From: M3007 sp964550795
Lineage (GTDB): Bacteria; Bacteroidota; Bacteroidia; Chitinophagales; Saprospiraceae
DNA: 64,000 nucleotides
Assembly (NCBI GenBank): GCA_964550795.1
Contig: CAZKBH010000004.1
Coordinates: forward strand, 62,001 to 126,000
Direction: 5' to 3'
Every line of letters starts with the position of its first letter. The first letter of the stretch is position 1. Under the pieces are notes generated by a model. That model made no database searches and was not told the origin of the DNA. It saw only the letters and a list, made by a program, of their open reading frames with translations. The translations under genes and the position numbers were made by a program. Shown here piece by piece: positions 19,401 through 24,437 of the stretch.

Positions 19401-19872
19401 GGAGGAGTACCAAAACGGCCACATCCTCGTGTCAAAATCCTGCAAAAAACTTCAGGATGCTGGCGTGAACATCAACCTCGGCGCGCACGGCCAACTCAAC
19501 GGTCTCGGCGCACACTGGGAACTCTGGATGATCCAACAAGGCGGCATGTCGAACCTGCAAGCCCTGCGCTGCGCAACCCTCAACGGGGCGAAATATTTGG
19601 GCATGGATCAGGAAATAGGCTCCCTAAAAGCGGGCAAATTGGCCGATCTGATTGTGCTGGATAAAAACCCGCTGGAGAATATCCAAAACTCGGAAAGCAT
19701 TCGCTTTGTCATGGTCAATGGCCGTTTGTATGAAGCCGAAACGCTAAACGAAATTGGGAATTACGATAAAAAACGCGCAAAATTCTGGTTCGAGCAGCCC
19801 GGTGCCCAAACCAGCAATGGGCCTGGAATGCGACACACTTGCCAGGAGCAGAAGTGTGTTTGTGGGCATTGA
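16459..19872 (+). CDS. TolB-like beta-propeller / amidohydrolase fusion protein
   Basis: A 1137-residue exported hydrolase. The signal peptide (KYILSFLLFALLQSSLFSQ) supports the start at 16459; an ATG at 16435 in the same frame is the alternative. Residues about 40-680 are WD40-like/TolB propeller blades, with repeated SPDGK-type turns (DVSPDGKTIVFD, FSPDGSKISF, VSPDGRYIYF, FSPDGTEVVFS, VSPDGKWLAF). Residues about 700-1100 form an amidohydrolase domain, with the metal motif IVDVHAHPGNF, GIEHNIPV, NLGAHGQLNG and the C-terminal GKLADLIVLDKNPLENI. The substrate is unknown; relatives are imidazolonepropionase- or prolidase-like. The protein ends oddly in a cysteine-rich CQEQKCVCGH. No T9SS domain. 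Confidence 0.88.
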   Translation: MKYILSFLLFALLQSSLFSQEKPKWDVSNPSGGVPYRDVEFSTNEGTWMCLDVSPDGKTIVFDMLGDLYTMPISGGTATCIRSGLAWEVQPRFSPDGSKISFTSDAGGGDNIWYMNVDGSNAKQITKESFQLLNNAEWVDNEYIVARKHFTSTRSLGAGELWMYHLSGGSGIQLTKRKNDQQDLNEPSVSPDGRYIYFSEDMYGGGFFQYNKNPNTQIFAIRRYDRVEGKIEEVTGGAGGACRPQISPDGEWLAFVRRDYTKTVLCVRNMASGLEYPLYDGLDKDQQEAWTIFGCYPGFSWMPKGGGQRTNQYEIVIWAGGKFNKIGLHTAYLDQKTAGIGDYNEFFPRTEIPFNCQVKTKVAETLKFQNPVFENEFTARAIRHMATSPSGGTLIFNAAGRLYKKDLPDGKPELLVNQKYGRMSFGQIQSFDVPVLEFEPSFSPDGTEVVFSVWNDIFGGGLWRMNLKTGKLNQVNREGGIFRNPSFSPDGKEIVFKAEGGDDEMGPARRIKPGIYRINLEENAKEGSLKPEYFVAEGGDNPRFSPDGKRIFVQTGGSLFGALDKSLKSYDLNGNDEKVHVKSKYAHSFTVSPDGKWLAFIELHKTFVCAFPQIGKTLDLSGDTKALPATAVSRDAGYNLHWSLDAQKLHYTLGDEYFTIELRDRFAYLPGAPDSLPALPEAGLKIGLNLPTDKPEGTVIFENARIVTMEGDLVIEKGAIVVYQNKIESVETMEAYNSRRVKRAAPVKIIDCKGKTIMPGIVDVHAHPGNFRFGLNPQKQWEYHAQLAYGVTTQHDPSVNSEMAFSNAEMLKAGRMVGPRLYSTGTILYGADGDFKAPINSFEDARSTLRRTKAWGAFSVKSYNQPRRDQRQQVIAAARELNMLVVPEGGSFFHHNLTQVVDGHTGIEHNIPVAPLYNDVITLWGKTNTHNTPTLIVNYGGLNGEYQWYQNSEVWKKKPLLNFTPKHILDERSRHRTMVPEEEYQNGHILVSKSCKKLQDAGVNINLGAHGQLNGLGAHWELWMIQQGGMSNLQALRCATLNGAKYLGMDQEIGSLKAGKLADLIVLDKNPLENIQNSESIRFVMVNGRLYEAETLNEIGNYDKKRAKFWFEQPGAQTSNGPGMRHTCQEQKCVCGH

Positions 19873-19976
19873 GTTTTTGTGTTTGGAGGTTTTTTTATTC
19901 GGGGTTGCGTAAAAGTCGAAAGATGTAAAGGATTGATTTTTGCGCAAAATTATATTCTATTATTTGCGAAATTTAA

Positions 19977-20005
19977 CTTCCCGAAGGTTTTAAACTTTCG
20001 GGAAG
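19977..20005. repeat. 29-nt palindrome, CTTCCCGAAG family
   Basis: Fourteen-base arms with one G-T pair around a central T. Its arms nearly match those of the palindrome inside the M56 gene at 30016. It lies between converging genes and could terminate, although no T-run follows. It is flanked by CGAAATTTAA (from 19967) and TTAAATTTCG (from 20022). Confidence 0.65.
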
Positions 20006-20035
20006 CTCGCATTGAAAGAAATTAAATTTCGCGAT

Positions 20036-22267
20036 TCACTTCTGGCGCTTCTCCAGCATTTCCATCGCTGCTGCACGAAGGCGACTCTCCGTTTGTGAAA
20101 ACGCTGCCGGGTCAGCTCCGGCAGTTATCAACATTCTTTTGGCCGAACGGAATTCACCGAGCCACGCCCCGGAATCTTGATATCCCGCTTCGTCCATTTG
20201 CACCAAAGCATCTTCCAAGAGCCCTTCTTTGATGAGTGAAAGCATTACTTTTTCCGGCGAGTCGCCTTCCATGATATGCTCTCGAGTACTGAAGATGTTG
20301 CCCAGCAGTTCGTCGATATTCACCTCAGCAAACGGCGGTTTTTCACATTCTATGGTCTTTTTTTGATTGACTTTTCGGGTCTTGAGTTGGGAATGCCTAA
20401 AAAACGTGGGCGCGTTCGAGTCTTTGCAAGCATCACAAATACAGGGAATCCGCTCCTCGACCTTAATCCCCGGCGTTTCCTTGTGTAAAGTCGTCAAATC
20501 TCGTAGCAGTGAAGTCAATAACAGTTTTCGAGATTCGAGGTCCTTGCCCTGCACTTTAAACACGATTACCTTTTTGCCTGCACGAGAAGGCTGGCTCACA
20601 TTGGCCCGGGCATTTTCCCATTGAAAAAACACCTCGTCACGCCACACTTGATCCCGATTTTCGCCGCCGATATCTTCGTAACGGCTCACCACAAAACGTG
20701 AGAACAAGCCTGGAGGCATGAAATCGTACTCTATTTCGAACTGCAGGTCGTGGTTGGGTTCCCAGCGCAGATCAGATGGTTGTTTAACGGGCAACAAACT
20801 AGGCGCCACATACTCGGTATCGCTTTTGAGCGGGTAGCAAAGTTTGAACTTGCGCATCAATTCCAGCAGTTCAGGAATGTAGTCATCGTACCGAAAATCC
20901 TCGCCTTGCTCCAAGTCCTCGTTTCGCCGATGCCAGATACGCTCCAAATCGGCAACATTGAAACCATGCTGTCCTTTTTCTGCCAGATCGTCCATGACCC
21001 GATACACCGCTTCAGTAGCCCATTCGTTGCGGACAATGACGAAGCGCTTGAGTGCGGGAAATTGCTGGTAATGCAGGCACGCTCCAATGTCATGCAAGTA
21101 AGCCGAGCAGGAAAAAGCGCGGTCTTTGTCCATGCCGCCGTTCTCCTCCCGAGCACAGATTTCGAGGTACTCGCTCAGGGGAATAATGTTCCGTTTGCGC
21201 AAGCCCTCTAATGCGCGGCGCACAAAGGCCCAGGATTTTGGGATGCTTATGTGAACGTGCGGCAAATCTTCCGCCAGTTGGCCGATGCGCTTTTTTACTG
21301 CCGGGAAGCCCTTGCAATCATCCAGATTGGTATCAAGGCTGTCTTTGATAATGTTGTCAAAACGCTCGTAGCGGCTGCGGCTGAACCCGCTCGGTACATC
21401 GCCAAAAAGGTTGTTGACCACGAGCACAGGGCTGCCCCCGCCAAAAAGCTGGGCCGTATCAAACCAGAAATCAAAATCGTTTGCCGCAGGATCGCCATTG
21501 CGCGTTACCAGCACATAGAGCGAACGGTGCGAGTAAAAAAACTGGTGCAGCGGCTTGTAGTGGTTTTGCCCGCCAAAGTCAAAAAGGTTGAGCCGCATCC
21601 GTTCTCCGCCGGGAAGGGACACATAAAACGGTTCCACCTCTACTTCCAGTCCCTTGGTACGCTGGTCTTCTTCGGGGAGTTTGGCCGTATCGCCATGGAT
21701 CAGTCGAACACGCAGACTGGTTTTGCCGGCCATACCTTCTCCTACCAACACGACCTTGGCTTCCAGGCTTTTTTCTTCCCCGACGATTTCTTTTTCCTGG
21801 AAATACTCAAGCACCCGTTTGCGCCCACCAGCCATCACCTCCACCGGGATTTCTTCCACGGGATTGTTCCAGAGGTTGATGTCTGTCATCCGTGTTGCCA
21901 GCCCCGAGGGTATTTTAAACGCGCTGATTTGGTTGTCGCAGAGGTTGAGCCATTCAATTCTTGGCAAATCTCCGAGATCAAAATCAGTCAGTTGGTTGTC
22001 AGAGAGATTGAGCGCTTGGAGATTTGCGCCTCGTTCTGGGAGGAGGGCACAAATATGGTTCCACTGTGCATTGGTCAAGCCTGTTTTGGCGAGGTTGAGG
22101 CCGATGAGTTGGCCGTTTGGGTCGGTGGCGTATTTGGGTGCGCCTTCTTTGTAAGGCATGAGGGCCGCGAGGGAGCCACCGTGGACGGGGTCGCGTTCAG
22201 GAGCTGGATGGAGGGGTTGGCCAATTAGGGCGGCGATTTTCTCAAGGGTTTCCGTTGGTGTATTCAT
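20036..22267 (-). CDS. Roco-type GTPase: leucine-rich repeats, Roc GTPase and COR domain
   Basis: 743 residues. Residues about 50-140 hold leucine-rich repeats (LIGLNLAKTGL, LQALNLSDNQL, IEWLNLCDNQI, MTDINLWNNPV). Residues about 165-330 are a Ras-like Roc domain: G1 GEGMAGKTSLRV, a switch Thr in DQRTKGLEVE, G3 FDFGGQNHY, and a weak G4 (VVNNLFGD in place of NKxD). Residues about 340-600 look like COR, and a Cys pair (CICDACKD) sits near 625. The last about 95 residues are helical and might be an effector-associated domain. Roco proteins dimerise and act as signalling switches. The ATG at 22267 was preferred over TTG nine bases upstream. It lies 167 bases downstream of the DGR template repeat on the same strand. 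Confidence 0.85.
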   Translation of the reverse strand: MNTPTETLEKIAALIGQPLHPAPERDPVHGGSLAALMPYKEGAPKYATDPNGQLIGLNLAKTGLTNAQWNHICALLPERGANLQALNLSDNQLTDFDLGDLPRIEWLNLCDNQISAFKIPSGLATRMTDINLWNNPVEEIPVEVMAGGRKRVLEYFQEKEIVGEEKSLEAKVVLVGEGMAGKTSLRVRLIHGDTAKLPEEDQRTKGLEVEVEPFYVSLPGGERMRLNLFDFGGQNHYKPLHQFFYSHRSLYVLVTRNGDPAANDFDFWFDTAQLFGGGSPVLVVNNLFGDVPSGFSRSRYERFDNIIKDSLDTNLDDCKGFPAVKKRIGQLAEDLPHVHISIPKSWAFVRRALEGLRKRNIIPLSEYLEICAREENGGMDKDRAFSCSAYLHDIGACLHYQQFPALKRFVIVRNEWATEAVYRVMDDLAEKGQHGFNVADLERIWHRRNEDLEQGEDFRYDDYIPELLELMRKFKLCYPLKSDTEYVAPSLLPVKQPSDLRWEPNHDLQFEIEYDFMPPGLFSRFVVSRYEDIGGENRDQVWRDEVFFQWENARANVSQPSRAGKKVIVFKVQGKDLESRKLLLTSLLRDLTTLHKETPGIKVEERIPCICDACKDSNAPTFFRHSQLKTRKVNQKKTIECEKPPFAEVNIDELLGNIFSTREHIMEGDSPEKVMLSLIKEGLLEDALVQMDEAGYQDSGAWLGEFRSAKRMLITAGADPAAFSQTESRLRAAAMEMLEKRQK

Positions 22268-22433
22268 GCTTTGCAATTTTTTAGAAAGATAAAAAGCGGC
22301 AGCGTTTTCGGCGAAACATCCCTACTAACCCTGCCGCCTGGTGCGACTCGAAGGCCGCGCATTTTTGTCCCGGCCATCGGCTGGGATCAGGACAATCGCC
22401 TGTTCAGTGACAGCCATCCGGCCTGTCCGTGAG

Positions 22434-22560
22434 CTGAAAGAGCGAGGCGGAAGCCGATGTTGTCATTACGATTCGTCGGCTCGTTGTGGTTACGGTTCGC
22501 AGCGCGGCAGTTCTGCGCTTCGTTGAAGTAGCTGCCGCCGCGGACAACGCGGTTCTCGCC
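22434..22560 (-). repeat. DGR template repeat (TR)
   Basis: 127 bp with the same length as, and offset exactly 450 bp from, the variable repeat at 22884. The two differ at 17 positions; 16 lie at A on the minus strand of this copy, and one at C. Of 30 adenines 16 are changed, against 1 of 97 other bases. Read in the target frame, the changed codons here are mostly AAC/AAT (Asn), as in known DGR templates. It has no credible start codon; the short open frame across it begins inside a palindrome, so I treat it as a non-coding template RNA. Identity stops sharply at both ends. Confidence 0.88.
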
Positions 22561-22591
22561 TTTTTGGCAATTGCCCATTTTCTTTAATAAT

Positions 22592-22636
22592 TGGCTCAGA
22601 CCTTCCAAGTTTTTAAAACTTGGAAGGTCTGAGCCA
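22592..22636. repeat. 45-nt perfect palindrome beside the template repeat
   Basis: Arms of 22 bases (GGCTCAGACCTTCCAAGTTT core) around one T, ending 32 bp from the TR on the side corresponding to the 5' end of a template RNA. It has the AAGTTTTnAAAACTT core found in other palindromes here. Confidence 0.8.
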
Positions 22637-22760
22637 GCAGCAGGTTCATGTCCTCGTTTATGGCTTCGCCACCTGGTATAGATATGTTGAATATTTTAAT
22701 CTGCATTTTTCAAAAAAAAATTTCGGCTGAGCCGAATGAATACCCGCGGTACATGGCTCC

Positions 22761-22824
22761 GTACGGGCGCAATGCTGCGCAGGCAGTTCGTCCCTCACCG
22801 CCTGACGCAGCATTGCGCCCGTAC
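22761..22824. repeat. Stem-loop downstream of the DGR variable gene
   Basis: Arms GTACGGGCGCAATGCTGCG and complement (19 bp), extended by five pairs past a single bulged A, with a 15-nt loop. It begins about 50 bases after the target gene's stop codon. A stem-loop just past the variable repeat aids retrohoming in the Bordetella phage DGR; whether this one has that role is inference. The rest of the 599-base spacer (22277-22875) holds the TR, the 45-nt palindrome and a 14-nt inverted pair (22421-22434 and 22850-22863). Confidence 0.6.
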
Positions 22825-22875
22825 TTCACTTGCGCTCCGCGCCCTTTTTGCTCACGGACAGGCTGAATGGACTGA

Positions 22876-23658
22876 TCAACTGACTGAAAGAGCGAGGCGG
22901 AAGCCGATTAAGTCAAAACGACGCGACGGCTCGAAGAGGTTACGGTTCGCAGCGCGGCAGTACTGCGCAGCGTTGAAGAAGCTGCCGCCGCGGACAACGC
23001 GGAACTCGCCCTCATGACAGCAAGGGTCGGGAACAATGCCCTGTTTTTTACATTTTTCATAAAACTTTTCGTCCCAGGCATCGGCGCACCACTCCCAAAC
23101 ATTGCCGCTCAGGTCGTAAAAACCGAGCTGGTTGGGATAATGGAGACCTACATCGTGGGTTTCATTACCGCTATTTTCGGCGTACCAGCCCACTTCAGCA
23201 AGTTTATCGCTGCCGGCATATTTGTATGGCTCCCCATCTCGGCGCTCCTCTTTTGAGGGGGAGTACTTGCCGCCCCGGGCAGCATATTCCCATTCAGCCT
23301 CGGTGGGCAGTCGGAAGCCTTCTTGCCCTATAAACAAACGCAGGGCTGGCAGGAATTTCTGGTCAATATCCTCCCAGGATACGGTTTCAACCGGGCGATT
23401 ATCCCCTTTAAAACCGGAAGGAACTTCCTCCAATTCAAATTTTTTGCCTGCGGGCGACTGCGCCACGGCGCGCCAAAGGGCTTGGGTGACGGGGAATTCG
23501 GCCAGGTAAAAAGGGCTCAGTTTTACCGGGTGTACGGGTCGGCAGGCTTCCCGGAGGTCGCCTTGCTCGTCGCCCATGTCAAAGGTGCCGCCTTCTACAA
23601 AGATCATGTTGAAGGATAGGCCAGAGGGGAGCTGGATGGGGAGGATGGGCTCGGGCAT
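22876..23658 (-). CDS. FGE-sulfatase/C-type-lectin-fold protein, DGR target
   Basis: 260 residues with the whole FGE-sulfatase (SUMF1) fold: FVEGGTFDMGDEQGD, PVHPVKLSPFYLAEFPVT, NRPVETVSWEDI, FRLPTEAEWEYAARGG, VGLHYPNQLGFYDLSGNVWEWCADAW and RVVRGGSFFNAAQYC. The final 43 residues are the variable repeat. The cysteine pair used by true formylglycine-generating enzymes is not present in the GGSFFN region; only the YCR cysteine remains, so a binding role is more likely than catalysis. No signal peptide, so it is probably cytoplasmic. Upstream is a toxin-antitoxin pair; downstream come the template repeat and a Roco GTPase on the same strand. Confidence 0.9.
   Translation of the reverse strand: MPEPILPIQLPSGLSFNMIFVEGGTFDMGDEQGDLREACRPVHPVKLSPFYLAEFPVTQALWRAVAQSPAGKKFELEEVPSGFKGDNRPVETVSWEDIDQKFLPALRLFIGQEGFRLPTEAEWEYAARGGKYSPSKEERRDGEPYKYAGSDKLAEVGWYAENSGNETHDVGLHYPNQLGFYDLSGNVWEWCADAWDEKFYEKCKKQGIVPDPCCHEGEFRVVRGGSFFNAAQYCRAANRNLFEPSRRFDLIGFRLALSVS
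22884..23010 (-). repeat. DGR variable repeat (VR)
   Basis: C-terminal codons of the FGE-like gene. Compared with the template, Asn and a few other A-containing codons have become Phe (GEF, FDL), Tyr (QYC), Leu, Ala, Ser and Arg, changing twelve residues, with no length change. The 22 nt at the 3' end of the repeat on the coding strand, ending CTCTTTCAG, are identical and GC-rich, fitting an initiation-of-mutagenic-homing region. Confidence 0.88.
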
Positions 23659-23701
23659 GATTAGAAGGATTTTGAATGGATGGGGAAAGGAAAGGCGGGA
23701 T

Positions 23702-23920
23702 TTACAAAACCTCTAAGCGCTGCAAATCCAAAAAGGCTTTGTCCAAATGGTCGAAATCTTTATCAGTGGTGAGCAAGGTAGCCTTCAGCACAGTAGCGGC
23801 AGAGGCAATCCAAAGGTCGTTTTTGCCCATGTTGCGGGGCGAAAACGTGGATGGAAGGGTGGGATGGTTGGTTTGCCGGATGTAATGGATCAAGATGTTG
23901 GTATCGAACATGATCCTCAT
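23702..23920 (-). pseudogene. Truncated PIN-domain (VapC-like) toxin
   Basis: 72 residues joining the PIN N-terminus (MRIMFDTNILIHYIR, first catalytic Asp) directly to its C-terminal part (MGKNDLWIASAATVLKATLLTTDKDF). Full VapC proteins are about 130 residues; the middle section with the second acidic residue is missing, so a ribonuclease is unlikely to remain active. Its ATG overlaps the upstream gene's TGA by four bases (ATGA), as in an intact toxin-antitoxin operon, which suggests an internal in-frame deletion of a former VapC. Confidence 0.65.
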
Positions 23921-24264
23921 GCGCGGAGGTAGCTGAGCAGTTCTTCAACGGGTTCCTGCACGTCCATCCTGCGAATGGCCTGAAAAACGCCTGTTTTGTC
24001 TGCGCCCTCCCAGTGTTGTTCACGCATCATTTCCTCGATATCAAGATCGTCTTTCAGCAATTGAATGACCGAACTCGGATAGGATTCGGGTTGAACGAGG
24101 CTCTTTTCTGCTTTGATGTTCGGCCCTTTGCCTGTTTTGTTTTTCTCAGGTTTTTGCTGCTGAAATTGGTGCTTCTGAAGCAGATAACCTATGAAATCCA
24201 GCACCTCTTGCTTGAGGTTTTCGGGCAATTGTTGGAGTTGGTGAAAAACCAGATGTTCCGTCAT
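23917..24264 (-). CDS. DUF2281-type antitoxin-like protein
   Basis: 115 residues. The N-terminus (LQQLPENLKQEVLDFIGYLLQKH) is the DUF2281 helix that commonly precedes PIN toxin genes; a charged linker follows, and the C-terminal half (IQLLKDDLDIEEMMREQHW) resembles a toxin-binding tail. ATG at 24264 lies 16 bases after a TACTTTTG promoter box. It overlaps the truncated PIN gene by four bases. The antitoxin role is inferred from family and context. Confidence 0.7.
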   Translation of the reverse strand: MTEHLVFHQLQQLPENLKQEVLDFIGYLLQKHQFQQQKPEKNKTGKGPNIKAEKSLVQPESYPSSVIQLLKDDLDIEEMMREQHWEGADKTGVFQAIRRMDVQEPVEELLSYLRA

Positions 24265-24280
24265 TGGAAAGAATTTTTGA

Positions 24281-24288
24281 CAAAAGTA
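24281..24288 (-). promoter_or_regulatory. TAnnTTTG promoter element of the antitoxin-like gene
   Basis: TACTTTTG on the minus strand, 16 bases before the ATG at 24264. Confidence 0.55.
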
Positions 24289-24437
24289 AATTTGATTGTT
24301 CGAACGGCCAACTTCTTCGTCGTCAAACACACTTAGCACTTTTTCCCGTCGGAAAATCTAAGATCAGGTGTACGAATAAATCGTACACCTTACCATATTC
24401 TTTTGCTTTAAGATTCTGTTTCAAATTACTCCCACCC

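Noticed and set aside
21251..22228. 325-codon open frame opposite the Roco gene
   Set aside because: Antisense shadow; the Roco frame has clear GTPase and LRR motifs.
22387..22608. Small minus-strand open frame that looks like the end of a second FGE-sulfatase gene
   Set aside because: Its only starts lie in or next to a palindrome, it lacks all upstream FGE motifs, and its differences from the neighbouring gene fall at its adenines, which fits a DGR template rather than a gene fragment.
20036..24339. Search for a DGR reverse transcriptase or Avd gene in the island
   Set aside because: None of the frames has a YxDD-type motif or the expected length; the small gene at 23917 is a DUF2281 protein, not Avd.
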